Source: JAGKXC01 sp964554385
GTDB taxonomy: Bacteria; Bacteroidota; Bacteroidia; NS11-12g; UBA955
Length of the DNA: 17,810 nt
Assembly (NCBI GenBank): GCA_964554385.1
Contig: CAZKOM010000048.1
Span: forward strand, 1 to 17,810
Reading direction: 5' to 3'
In this document: in pieces, positions 1-7,418 of the stretch
Numbering within the stretch: position 1 is the first letter of the stretch
Layout of the letters: each line of letters begins with the position of its first letter
Position numbers and translations under genes: made by a program
The notes under the pieces: model-generated
What the model was told of the DNA's origin: nothing
Seen by the model: only the letters and a program-made list of their open reading frames with translations
Database searches by the model: none

Positions 1-1
1 C

Positions 2-124
2 TATTTTCAACTTCTTAAAGATAAGGCTTATCTAAATCGCGAAATTTCATATTGGGACTATGTTGATCCTGATAATGAAGAGGATCTTTACCGCCAGCTA
101 GCTTTTAATGCCAAATGTCTTTGA
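2..124 (+). CDS. C-terminal fragment of an unrecognised protein, cut by window edge
   Basis: An open frame enters from the left edge and runs for 40 codons to a TGA at 122-124. The visible tail is acidic and rich in aromatic residues (it contains the motifs ISYWDYVDP and DNEEDLYRQLAF). I do not recognise a family. It lacks the usual C-terminal signature of a tyrosine recombinase (H-x-x-R ... Y), although its place next to a tRNA-derived repeat would suit an integrative-element gene. The frame could be a chance one because it is so short, but the codon composition looks coding. Confidence 0.45.
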   Translation, partial: YFQLLKDKAYLNREISYWDYVDPDNEEDLYRQLAFNAKCL

Positions 125-358
125 AATAAATCCAGATTGGGATGTATTCGGTCAATTATTCAATTTCAAAATAGTGTCTAAAACACCGTGTAAAAATTTT
201 GACATTGCAATTTAAACGCGTTCAATTATTTTTGAATTAAGTTCAAAATTTTATCAAATTTCGTCCACATTCGTCCAACGTCCACTTCAACGTCCATGGC
301 TGGATTTCTCCATTTACAAGTTGATTTATATCAGTTAGTTACAAAGTTTATCGGGATA
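125..358. other. Non-coding AT-rich stretch with short repeats
   Basis: No credible gene is visible between the partial frame and the tRNA-derived repeat. The stretch holds AT-rich near-repeats (TCAATTATT at 152-160 and 222-230, and a TTCAA/TTGAA inverted pair at 221-236) followed by a cluster of CGTCCA hexamers at 262-296. Such an arrangement beside a tRNA 3'-end copy resembles the arm region of an integrase attachment site, but this is inference. Confidence 0.4.
262..296. repeat. Four CGTCCA direct repeats
   Basis: CGTCCA occurs at 262-267, 272-277, 279-284 and 291-296, all in the same orientation, with start-to-start spacings of 10, 7 and 12 bp. Four exact hexamers in 35 bp of otherwise AT-rich DNA is unlikely to be chance. 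They end about 63 bp before the tRNA-derived repeat, so arm-type binding sites of an integrase are a possible reading. No protein in the window is known to bind them. Confidence 0.6.
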
Positions 359-382
359 CGGTTCCGACCTCCAAAGCTTAAT
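359..382 (+). repeat. Stray copy of tRNA-Cys 3' end, att-like, ends at gap
   Basis: These 24 bp are identical to 522-545. They consist of the last 15 nt of tRNA-Cys, including CCA, plus the 9 nt that follow it (AAGCTTAAT). The base before the match differs (A against C), and the preceding sequence is not tRNA-like, so this is only a 3' fragment. The copy stops exactly at the run of Ns, so its true right limit is unknown. A tRNA 3'-end duplication is the classic footprint of a tyrosine-recombinase element, but an assembly join through a shared repeat is also possible. Confidence 0.75.
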
Positions 383-392
383 NNNNNNNNNN
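383..392. other. Assembly gap of 10 Ns
   Basis: Ten consecutive Ns, a conventional scaffold-gap length that need not reflect the true distance. The gap sits directly after the duplicated tRNA-Cys 3' end, so the repeat itself probably broke the assembly. The join of the two sides should not be taken as proven. Confidence 0.97.
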
Positions 393-430
393 TCTAAGGA
401 GTTACCTGCTGGAAATCACAAGTGAAAAAC

Positions 431-438
431 TATATTTG
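431..438 (+). promoter_or_regulatory. -7 box of tRNA-Cys promoter
   Basis: TATATTTG matches the Bacteroidota -7 consensus TAnnTTTG exactly. Transcription would start near 442, about 20 nt before the tRNA. A small hairpin (CCCGT 443-447 with ACGGG 454-458) would form the very 5' leader. No clear -33 TTTG is seen at the expected distance. Confidence 0.55.
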
Positions 439-462
439 CCACCCCGTTAAACGACGGGAAAA

Positions 463-536
463 GGTCGGATGGCCGAGTGGCTAGGCACGGGTCTGCAAAA
501 CCCTTTACACCGGTTCGAATCCGGTTCCGACCTCCA
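463..536 (+). tRNA. tRNA-Cys (anticodon GCA)
   Basis: A complete 74-nt cloverleaf can be folded by eye. The acceptor stem GGTCGGA pairs perfectly with TCCGACC. The D-arm is GCC...GGC, the anticodon loop CTGCAAA carries GCA at 495-497, and the T-arm ACCGG-TTCGAAT-CCGGT is perfect. The anticodon stem has four good pairs (GGGT/ACCC) with a C-T mismatch at its base. CCA is encoded. A strong terminator follows after 19 bp, so it appears to be a single-gene transcription unit. Its 3' end is copied at 359-382. Confidence 0.96.
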
Positions 537-545
537 AAGCTTAAT
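522..545 (+). repeat. tRNA-Cys 3' end and flank, intact copy of the 24-bp repeat
   Basis: This is the native copy of the 24-bp sequence also found at 359-382. It covers tRNA positions 522-536 and 9 bp of downstream DNA. The match continues past the tRNA into non-genic flank, so it is not just conserved tRNA sequence from a second tRNA-Cys gene. Confidence 0.75.
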
Positions 546-555
546 AAGCATTGAT

Positions 556-583
556 CGCCTCTGAACAACTCAGAGGCGTTTTT
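556..583 (+). terminator. Rho-independent terminator after tRNA-Cys
   Basis: A perfect 9-bp stem, CGCCTCTGA (556-564) with TCAGAGGCG (570-578), has a 5-nt loop and is followed at once by five Ts. There is no T-run on the other strand, so it acts on + strand transcription from the tRNA only. Confidence 0.92.
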
Positions 584-731
584 AATTAATAGTCTTCTGG
601 TTAATACATATTGGATGCCGGAACGGTTACGATAGTTTGAGATTGTAAATCGGTTTTTATTTACCTAGACAGACATTCATTATCCAAAAATCCTGAAGTT
701 GAGGTTTAAAAATGTAATTAGAAGTTAAACA

Positions 732-2348
732 TCAATATTTGATAAAACGAAGCACTTGGCCGTTAAGCAACATGAAATAAACTCCGTTTGCCAAATCGGA
801 GATATCAATGGATTGCTCAGAATTCCAATTCGTTTGAACATCGCGATTGATTATTTGCCCAATTGAATTATATATTAGGACCGATGTTTGTTTTGTTGTT
901 AGATACAGTCGATTTTGTGCAGGGTTGGGATAGACAGAATTGTTGTTTCGGACATTTACTTTCTTGCATAAATCAACTATCTCATAATATGCAAGTGTGA
1001 ACCATCCCGAATAATTTTCTCTGTAGAAATACAATCGATTGTGTTCTTGATATACTTCAGGAATATTCCATAATGGATGAGTGTATGCAGGATTTTCGAG
1101 TTCCTCAATTAGAAAGGCTGAATCTGAATTCCGATCTAAATAATGGAATCCCCCAATTCTTCCACCTCCTATTGCTTGAGTGAAAATAAAATATCCGCCG
1201 CATGGAGAAGGTTCTATTTTAACAATCTGTCGAGATGTTGAAATTCGATTTTTTTTCAACGTTTTATTGATGCGAAGGTCTAGCAAATCGAAGTATTTGG
1301 AATTATTAAGTGTGTATTGAATAACAAATAGATCTTTTTGAATATGAGCAGAATGTAGCGTTTTATCCGCTAATTCACTTTCATAAATGGTTTGTTCTAT
1401 ACCGTTGTATTGTAGTTTTTTGAGTATTACGTTGTTCGTTATTTTAGGGCAGTAATAAATGCATGAATCCGTAGTTAGGTGTTCATAAAAAGCATGAACA
1501 CTGTTGTCATTTACTATATTACTATTGGCATTTTTCTTTCCATTTTTTACAGAAATATATAGCTTTTCAATAAGTGTTTCCGAACTAAAAGACTCAGATC
1601 CAATCACTATCGTGTCATTATATTTAAAAGCCAATAAATAATCAATATTACAAGTGCCATTGTTACATTCTATTGTATTAAGTAATGAAAAATTATCGTA
1701 AATCTCATATTTAGCTCTATCCCATAAAATAAATCTATTACTGACTAGCACTCCCGCATCACGGTTCACAAAACCAAAAGGGGCACCTTCAAACTTGCGA
1801 ATAATATTCATGCTGTTTTTATTAACCGCATAAAAGAAATTACTGTCAATTGACGTTAAACCCACCGAAACAACAAAAAAACTACTTTTGGGGTCAGCAA
1901 ATGTCCAAAACGTAGTAAAATCGCCATTTTTAACGCTGAAAGAATCAACGATTCGAACATTTATTTCGGTATACTTATCTATAGTGTATAAATACATGAA
2001 GGCAGAGTCCCAACCAAAAAAGAACAGGTTGCTATCAGTCTCAATAAAATCAGTAATGGTATTTTTCTTTTCGTATGGTCTTGGAATATACTTCCAAGTG
2101 TTTGATTGAGAGTCGCTCAAATACAATTTATAATCGAAATCTTGATTACAGAATAAGCCAAGATGACAATTTTGATACCGAACTATATTTGAAGTTTTTG
2201 ATGAGTAGTCATGTGGCTGAACATCCCATTTGTGAGCATTTAGTTGCGGGAAAAATTTTGCTTGAGCTGAAATTTCTTCAATACAGGAGTATGCGAAAAA
2301 GATACAATAAAGTCCAGTTAAAGATATTTTCCGAATTAATTGCATCAT
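732..2348 (-). CDS. Secreted protein with T9SS type A sorting domain
   Basis: This 538-residue protein starts with a Sec signal peptide (basic LIRK, hydrophobic run, likely cleavage after SAQ near residue 28). It ends with a typical Por secretion-system tail from about residue 470: YPNP at 473-476, a central VLIYNSIGQII strand, then DISDLANGVYFMLL and a final basic KY. Proteins with this tail are moved across the outer membrane by the type IX system, and many are then anchored or released. The roughly 440-residue passenger is rich in short Tyr/Phe/Asn strands and looks all-beta, possibly a propeller-like fold, but no enzyme motif or named family is evident. The start is MM; either Met fits. 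It is flanked by the tRNA on one side and an ABC operon on the other, and seems to be transcribed alone. Confidence 0.9.
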   Translation of the reverse strand: MMQLIRKISLTGLYCIFFAYSCIEEISAQAKFFPQLNAHKWDVQPHDYSSKTSNIVRYQNCHLGLFCNQDFDYKLYLSDSQSNTWKYIPRPYEKKNTITDFIETDSNLFFFGWDSAFMYLYTIDKYTEINVRIVDSFSVKNGDFTTFWTFADPKSSFFVVSVGLTSIDSNFFYAVNKNSMNIIRKFEGAPFGFVNRDAGVLVSNRFILWDRAKYEIYDNFSLLNTIECNNGTCNIDYLLAFKYNDTIVIGSESFSSETLIEKLYISVKNGKKNANSNIVNDNSVHAFYEHLTTDSCIYYCPKITNNVILKKLQYNGIEQTIYESELADKTLHSAHIQKDLFVIQYTLNNSKYFDLLDLRINKTLKKNRISTSRQIVKIEPSPCGGYFIFTQAIGGGRIGGFHYLDRNSDSAFLIEELENPAYTHPLWNIPEVYQEHNRLYFYRENYSGWFTLAYYEIVDLCKKVNVRNNNSVYPNPAQNRLYLTTKQTSVLIYNSIGQIINRDVQTNWNSEQSIDISDLANGVYFMLLNGQVLRFIKY

Positions 2349-2400
2349 TATTTAGTTAGAGGTAGGAAGCGTTTAATTTGTTGCTTTGCAGCAAAGAAAC

Positions 2401-2417
2401 TTATTGAAAATCAATAA
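2401..2417 (-). terminator. AT-rich hairpin, weak terminator candidate after ABC operon
   Basis: A perfect 7-bp inverted repeat, TTATTGA (2401-2407) and TCAATAA (2411-2417), lies 30 bp beyond the stop of the ATPase gene. Read on the minus strand it is followed by GTTTCTTT, a poor U-tract. A second small inverted repeat (TTGCT/AGCAA, 2381-2394) follows. Together they may end the ABC operon transcript or separate it from the T9SS gene. Confidence 0.3.
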
Positions 2418-2446
2418 ATCAAACACCGATCAGGCATTCAATCTAT

Positions 2447-3172
2447 TTATCGATGCGATATAATTTCCCCATCCGCCATTTCAATAATGCGGTCAGTCTT
2501 GGAGGCAAAATCGGGATCGTGGGTTACGATTAATAAACTGGTACCCAACTCTCTGCTTAAATCTTTAAAAATGGAAAAAACCGTATTGGCGTTTTTACTA
2601 TCCAAATTTCCTGTGGGTTCATCGCCCATAATAATTGCCGGCTGATTAATTAGCGCTCGTGCAATAGCAACCCGTTGTTTCTGTCCACCTGAAATCTGAG
2701 TTGCTTTTTTCATCGCCTGATCCGATACGTCTAACATTTTAAGCTTCTCCATAGCATTGAACTCCACTTCCTCTTGGGATAATTTCCCTAATTTCAATCC
2801 AGGGAGCATAACATTTTCTAATACAGAGAATTCAGGTAATAAGTAATGGAATTGAAAAACAAAGCCAATATGTTCGTTTCGAACAACGGCTAGCTCTTTA
2901 CCCGTTAAACCAGAGATTTTATTGTTCATCAACCAAAGTTCCCCATCGTATTGGGTATCCATAGTACTTAGAATATACAATAGTGTACTTTTTCCGCACC
3001 CGGATTTTCCCATAATGGATACGAATTCTCCGGCATTTACCTCAAAATTGATGTCTTTAAGAACTTGAATGGAAACCGGATCAGTGAAAAATTTTTGGAT
3101 GTTTTTGGCCGATAACACCCTATTGGGTTCGTTCCCAGGCGAACGCAAACTCGAATTAATTGTACTGTTCAT
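2447..3172 (-). CDS. ABC transporter ATP-binding protein, LolD/MacB type
   Basis: This 241-residue protein is the ATPase of an FtsX-type (type VII ABC) exporter. All nucleotide-binding motifs are present: Walker A GKSGCGKST at 55-63, Q-loop Gln107, signature SGGQKQR at 161-167, Walker B ending in Asp184-Glu185, D-loop GNLD and H-loop His218. Length and the VFQFHYLLPEFSVLENV segment are typical of the LolD/MacB ATPase clade. It has an N-terminal extension of about 18 residues ahead of the usual start. It lies 8 bp downstream of the permease gene on the same strand and is last in the adaptor-permease-ATPase order. The substrate cannot be read from the sequence. The presence of an HlyD-like partner argues for a MacAB-like exporter rather than LolCDE. 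Confidence 0.95.
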   Translation of the reverse strand: MNSTINSSLRSPGNEPNRVLSAKNIQKFFTDPVSIQVLKDINFEVNAGEFVSIMGKSGCGKSTLLYILSTMDTQYDGELWLMNNKISGLTGKELAVVRNEHIGFVFQFHYLLPEFSVLENVMLPGLKLGKLSQEEVEFNAMEKLKMLDVSDQAMKKATQISGGQKQRVAIARALINQPAIIMGDEPTGNLDSKNANTVFSIFKDLSRELGTSLLIVTHDPDFASKTDRIIEMADGEIISHR

Positions 3173-3180
3173 CGGTTATT

Positions 3181-4440
3181 TTATTGACCTCTAATTATAT
3201 CCACCGGATCGATGTTGCTTGCTTTTCTTGCAGGGAGGTAACCAGCAAAGAATGTTGTTACCACCGCAAATACACTTCCGATTACATAATACATTCCATT
3301 GAAATTCACAGGAAAGGTTTTAACGGTGGGTAATGCTTCTGTTTCAAATGGTGAAATACTGATAATGTAACTCATGATTAGTCCCAATAGAAGTCCCAAA
3401 ATCCCTCCAATAATTCCAATCATAAGTGCTTGGTATATGAAAATTCGCTTTACGTCTGTACCACTAAAACCGGTTGCTTTTAATATGGCGATATCGTTCA
3501 TTTTCTCATAAATCACCATGTTTAATATGTTGTAAATTCCAAATCCAGCAACAATTAATAAGGTGATACTCACTGCATAGGTGATAAGATTTCGGATACT
3601 TGTACCCGTTTCAAATTGGGCATTCGCTGTTTTAATATCTACTGCATTAATACCATGGCTTCGTTCAATTTCTTTGCTTAAATCAAAGGCTTGATCGATA
3701 TTGAACAGTTTTACACTGATATCGGTAAAATAACTCCCTGATTCACCGGCTATTCGTTGGGCCGTCTTAATATTCACGTAACTCTGAATCTTATCGATAT
3801 CGGCTAATCCGGATTGGTACAAACCCACTAATTTTAATTTATAGGTCTGACCGGTACTACTCATAATTTGAATTTTATCACCTACCTGTAGTGAGAATTT
3901 TTGAGCAACACCTGCTCCTAAAATGATTCCATTATCGTTGTTTGCCAAATCATTGGGTGTCCCGCCAATAATGTATTGTTGGAAATTAAATAATCGATCC
4001 TCTTCAAGCACGTCTATTCCAATGGCATTCCCATTGAGTAAGATGTTTCCGGATTGATAGAAAATCCTTGCTGAAACTTGGGGTGTAACCCCTTTCACCC
4101 GTGGGTCTTTGGAAACCACAGACATCAACGCTTTGGCGTTTCTAATCCCCGCTAACTCTTGTTTGGGTTTAATAGAGGTAATCATGTTTTTACCATCTTT
4201 ATACTGAGGATGCAAGTCAATAGGCTGTGTTTCCGAGGCTTTTACTTCGTTGTAAATTCGTATATGTGGGGTTCGATTTAATATTAATCCATCCAATAAT
4301 CCATTTAAACCCGTCATGAAACTTACCAAAATGATAAACGTGCCGATGCCAAAAGTTACCCCCAGTGCGGCGATAGCACTTTGTTTTTTTCGAGCCAATA
4401 AATGGGTCTTAGCGATGGCAAAACGAACATTCCGGTTCAT
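3181..4440 (-). CDS. ABC transporter permease, FtsX/MacB family
   Basis: This 419-residue inner-membrane protein has four membrane segments in the MacB/LolE layout: one near the N-terminus (about 22-44), then a large periplasmic domain (about 50-280, MacB core), then three more (about 286-312, 334-362, 383-402). The cytoplasmic stretch EKMNDIAILKATGFS (312-326) is the conserved coupling region that contacts the ATPase. The C-terminus has the family's PARKASNIDPVDIIRG ending. Its ATG directly abuts the stop codon of the adaptor gene with no bases between, so translation is probably coupled. It should dimerise and work with the ATPase at 2447-3172 and the lipoprotein adaptor. The family moves lipoproteins, peptides or drugs by a mechanotransmission cycle; the cargo here is unknown. 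Confidence 0.94.
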   Translation of the reverse strand: MNRNVRFAIAKTHLLARKKQSAIAALGVTFGIGTFIILVSFMTGLNGLLDGLILNRTPHIRIYNEVKASETQPIDLHPQYKDGKNMITSIKPKQELAGIRNAKALMSVVSKDPRVKGVTPQVSARIFYQSGNILLNGNAIGIDVLEEDRLFNFQQYIIGGTPNDLANNDNGIILGAGVAQKFSLQVGDKIQIMSSTGQTYKLKLVGLYQSGLADIDKIQSYVNIKTAQRIAGESGSYFTDISVKLFNIDQAFDLSKEIERSHGINAVDIKTANAQFETGTSIRNLITYAVSITLLIVAGFGIYNILNMVIYEKMNDIAILKATGFSGTDVKRIFIYQALMIGIIGGILGLLLGLIMSYIISISPFETEALPTVKTFPVNFNGMYYVIGSVFAVVTTFFAGYLPARKASNIDPVDIIRGQ

Positions 4441-5532
4441 TTATTTCTTCATTTCGGGTTCAAACAAGGCAGTATTGGCGGATATGCCCTCCAAAATTTC
4501 TACCCACTGCATATTTCTTAGTCCTGTTTTAACTTCCACCTCGCCTTGATCGGTTGTTACTTTATTGTTTTTTCCAAGGTAGGACAGAGGGATTAACAAT
4601 GCTTTGGGTTTAATATGGGTGATAATATTTACTTCGGCCGATAACCCAGGATATAACTTTTCCGGCAATTCATCAAAAACCGCCTCTACTGTAAAGCTTT
4701 GGTTTTTTTGATCCATGATAGGGATTATCCTACTGATATGCGCTTTGAATGATTTACCAGGGTAGGCGTCCAAGGATACTATGGCGATTTGATTTTCGTG
4801 AATTTGGGAAATATCCATTTCGTCGATATTCAATCGAAGTACAAAATGTTTGGCATTTCCGATAATTGCTACGGGTTTAACTGGGGTTATCCAATCCCCA
4901 ATTTTTGCGTTTAGATAAAATAAATCTCCAGAAATCGCAGAACTTATTTGAAAGTCGGATAATAATTTTTCCGATGATTGAGCTGAATTTTTTGCTTGTT
5001 GCGTATTGAATTCAAGCTGCTTTGAAGAAACGGAAATCTTGTTTTTTAATGTTCTTACTGCATTTTTGGATGCTTCATAGGCGAGTTTCCGTTGCTCTAG
5101 TTGATTTAAACTGCCTATTTGTTGCTGCCATAAACGCTGCTGCCGCAAAAAGTTCAATGAATCTAAGGCCAGTTGTTCCAATTGAACCTCCAATTGCGAT
5201 TTTAAGTCCAGCAATTGTTGTCCAATGTTGCTTGCGTTTTCTAGCGCGGATCTCGCCGTTGAAAGATTGGTGCTTGCTTGTAAATTATCTAATTTAACTA
5301 GGGGTTCTCCAGCAAAAACCTTATCGCCTTCTTTTTTTAATACTTCGATTACTCTACCCGTTACTGCGGAGTAAACAGAATATTGGTCTGCCGATTCAAT
5401 ACTTGCATTGGCGTATACCGAAACCACCAAGGAATCGGTTGTGGGATTTATGGATTTCTTTTCCGATGAATTGCATGAGATAATCGGAAGAAATATCAAA
5501 AAAACTAAAAAATAAGGAACAGAGAATTTCAT
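4441..5532 (-). CDS. HlyD/MacA-like periplasmic adaptor lipoprotein
   Basis: This 363-residue protein is the adaptor of a tripartite efflux system. I place the start at the ATG at 5530-5532, because a lipoprotein signal follows at once, with the lipobox Cys at residue 20 (PIISC). A longer in-frame reading from 5583 would bury the signal peptide. A lipoyl-like half-motif at about 52-82 (SAVTGRVIEVLKKEGDKV) is followed by a long Gln/Leu-rich coiled-coil hairpin (about 85-190), the second lipoyl half (about 198-226), and beta-barrel and membrane-proximal domains. It is first in the adaptor-permease-ATPase unit. No TolC-like outer-membrane partner is encoded in the window. A -7-like box lies just upstream. 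Confidence 0.92.
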   Translation of the reverse strand: MKFSVPYFLVFLIFLPIISCNSSEKKSINPTTDSLVVSVYANASIESADQYSVYSAVTGRVIEVLKKEGDKVFAGEPLVKLDNLQASTNLSTARSALENASNIGQQLLDLKSQLEVQLEQLALDSLNFLRQQRLWQQQIGSLNQLEQRKLAYEASKNAVRTLKNKISVSSKQLEFNTQQAKNSAQSSEKLLSDFQISSAISGDLFYLNAKIGDWITPVKPVAIIGNAKHFVLRLNIDEMDISQIHENQIAIVSLDAYPGKSFKAHISRIIPIMDQKNQSFTVEAVFDELPEKLYPGLSAEVNIITHIKPKALLIPLSYLGKNNKVTTDQGEVEVKTGLRNMQWVEILEGISANTALFEPEMKK

Positions 5533-5545
5533 TTGGGTAGTAAAG

Positions 5546-5553
5546 CAAATATA
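5546..5553 (-). promoter_or_regulatory. -7 box ahead of the adaptor gene
   Basis: On the minus strand TATATTTG matches TAnnTTTG and ends 13 bp before the revised start at 5532, giving a leader of only about 10 nt. A TTTG on the same strand (5584-5581) is 27 bp upstream, longer than the usual spacing. The box supports separate transcription of the ABC unit from the amidohydrolase and supports the shorter start. Confidence 0.4.
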
Positions 5554-5591
5554 ATAGGCTAACCCATAATGAATAGTAGACAAAAGTCACA

Positions 5592-5606
5592 TAAGTTAAA
5601 AACTTA
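5592..5606 (-). terminator. Short AT-rich hairpin after amidohydrolase gene, weak terminator candidate
   Basis: A 6-bp inverted repeat, TAAGTT (5592-5597) and AACTTA (5601-5606), lies 12 bp past the amidohydrolase stop. The U-tract on the minus strand is poor, so termination would be weak and the downstream ABC genes may be partly read through. Confidence 0.2.
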
Positions 5607-5618
5607 GTAAATGGTAGC

Positions 5619-7385
5619 TTAATAGACCCGTTCTCCCTTATAAATGGTAGAAATGACCTTAGACTGTGTTAGTTTTTTAATGGATTTAGTGGGATTTCTT
5701 TGAAGTACACGGGCTGTTTCTATGATATCCGTATCCATTATGACCATATCTGCTGATTTTCCGGCTTCCAAACTACCGGTAATTGGATCTGCAAAGCTGG
5801 CATAAGCAGCCCAAAGTGTCATTCCCCATAAAGTTTCCTCAGGGGATAACGCTTGTTGAGATAAAAAAGGTTGTTTTAATTTTCCATACAGATCCTTTCT
5901 GAGGGTGGCAGCCACGAATGTTCCCATAGGGTTCATGGATTCTACTGGGAAATCAGTACCTAGGGCCATAATAGAACCTGTTGCCATCAGTGATTTATAA
6001 GCATAAGCACCGGCCAATCGAGCTTGTGGCCCTCCGCACAAGCGTTCTGCAGCCCATGGGGCGTCGGAAGTAGCGTGTGTTGGCTGTACACTGGCAATTA
6101 CATTTTTACCTTTTAATTTATCTAGATCATTACGATCTACCACTTGAGCATGTTCAATTCTCCAACGTAAATCATTGCGATAAGGTAGGATCTTATGGAA
6201 AACGCGGATAGCAATGGCATTGGCACTATCACCAATTGCATGAACGGCAACTTGAATGTTTTTTTGGCTCATAGCGTAACAAACTTTTAAAAATTCCATT
6301 TCGCTCATTACCTGTAAACCGTGGTGACCAGGATGATCGCAATATCCGTGTTTTAGTAAGGCTCCGCGAGAACCTAGTGCACCATCTAAATATAATTTCA
6401 CGCCTCGTATACTAAACTCATCGCCAGCACCAATGCCCAAATTCAACATGTCACCAATACCTTGTTCATCACCCGATCTTAAAGCAAAGATTCGTAGATT
6501 TACTTTATTTGATTGGTACAAGTTAGAAAGTAGGTTTAAATCCGATTTTCCTAAACCCGCTTCCATAATTCCGGTAATTCCAAATTTATGACATTCAGCT
6601 ACGCTGGAATAAAATGATTTCTCCCAAACAGCAAAGGGCAATTCGGGTATTTGGTTTTGTATCCAATCGGCACATTTATCGATGCAGACTCCCGTAAACG
6701 ATCCTCGAAGAGTTTCCCACTCACCTCCTTCTAACATGGGGACCATGAAAATTATCGGTGCTGATTTAGATGAGGTTCGGTATTCCAATACCATTTCGTT
6801 TCCGATTTCTTTCGATTTTTCCAAACCCAATTCACGGATTGCTGCCGCATTCAACCAGATGGCATGTCCGTCTACTCTGGATAAGCAAACCGGTTTATCA
6901 GGGAAGGCTTTGTTTAAGGCATAGAAATCCTTAAGATTCATCATGGTAGTAGATTTTCCACCCTTTTGCCATAGATTTTGATCCCACCCTCTACCAATAA
7001 TCCAGCGTTGCTGATTGTTTTTATCGTATGTCTTGAGTTTTTTAATTATAGCCTTTACCGATTTACATCCAAATACGTTGGCTTGCGTCTGATTCTTGCT
7101 ATAACCCAATAAATGGGTGTGAGCATCAATAAAACTTGGATAAATATACTTTTCAGGGAAATCTAATTTGCTCGCTTGAGGGTAAAGACTGTCTGCCATC
7201 TTGGTACTACCCACGAATCGAATTTTACTGCCTTCGGTTACCAATGCCTCAGCAATAGAGAAATTTGTGTCCGCAGTATAGATTTTTTTAGCCGAATAAC
7301 GAATTATTTCAGGTACAGATTGGCCAGAAAGCTGGGTTAATCCTAATATAGAGATGGAAAAAAGTAAAAAAAATCTGAATTTCAT
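5619..7385 (-). CDS. Exported amidohydrolase, YtcJ-like (amidohydrolase family 3)
   Basis: This protein has 588 residues counted from the ATG at 7383-7385. That start is chosen because a signal peptide with cleavage after about residue 20 (QLSGQS) follows; a longer frame from 7439 would add a charged, non-signal leader. Metal-site motifs of the amidohydrolase superfamily are in order: FIDAHTHL with His89 and His91, Lys330 in RGVKLYLDGALGSRG, His382 in VHAIGDSA, His412 in RIEHAQ and Asp478 in LGTDFPV. The GDxANAIAI, SVQPTHATSD and SPEETLWGMT segments are typical of the YtcJ/NfdA-like family. It should hydrolyse an amide or related C-N bond in the periplasm; the substrate is not known. It is followed on the same strand by a MacAB-like exporter, but with its own promoter-like spacing. 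Confidence 0.93.
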   Translation of the reverse strand: MKFRFFLLFSISILGLTQLSGQSVPEIIRYSAKKIYTADTNFSIAEALVTEGSKIRFVGSTKMADSLYPQASKLDFPEKYIYPSFIDAHTHLLGYSKNQTQANVFGCKSVKAIIKKLKTYDKNNQQRWIIGRGWDQNLWQKGGKSTTMMNLKDFYALNKAFPDKPVCLSRVDGHAIWLNAAAIRELGLEKSKEIGNEMVLEYRTSSKSAPIIFMVPMLEGGEWETLRGSFTGVCIDKCADWIQNQIPELPFAVWEKSFYSSVAECHKFGITGIMEAGLGKSDLNLLSNLYQSNKVNLRIFALRSGDEQGIGDMLNLGIGAGDEFSIRGVKLYLDGALGSRGALLKHGYCDHPGHHGLQVMSEMEFLKVCYAMSQKNIQVAVHAIGDSANAIAIRVFHKILPYRNDLRWRIEHAQVVDRNDLDKLKGKNVIASVQPTHATSDAPWAAERLCGGPQARLAGAYAYKSLMATGSIMALGTDFPVESMNPMGTFVAATLRKDLYGKLKQPFLSQQALSPEETLWGMTLWAAYASFADPITGSLEAGKSADMVIMDTDIIETARVLQRNPTKSIKKLTQSKVISTIYKGERVY

Positions 7386-7418
7386 GTGGGGGTTGGCTTT
7401 AATTTTGTTGTAGTTCTT

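Noticed and set aside
2..124. Integrase C-terminus next to an attachment site
   Set aside because: The 40 visible residues lack the H-x-x-R and catalytic Tyr pattern of tyrosine recombinases, so I call it only an unrecognised fragment.
262..296. CRISPR array from the CGTCCA repeats
   Set aside because: The repeat is only 6 bp with 1-6 bp between copies and no cas genes; it cannot be a CRISPR.
556..583. Bidirectional action of the tRNA terminator for the T9SS gene
   Set aside because: On the minus strand the hairpin is followed by GATCAATGC with no T-run, so it would not end transcription from that side.
1888..2359. Two small + strand reading frames inside and beyond the start of the T9SS gene
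   Set aside because: They lie opposite a clearly coding frame, have no recognisable domain, and look like antisense shadows.
5396..5590. Small minus-strand frame and the longer start (5583) for the adaptor
   Set aside because: The small frame overlaps the adaptor gene in another frame; the longer start would place 17 residues before a good lipoprotein signal, so 5532 was preferred.
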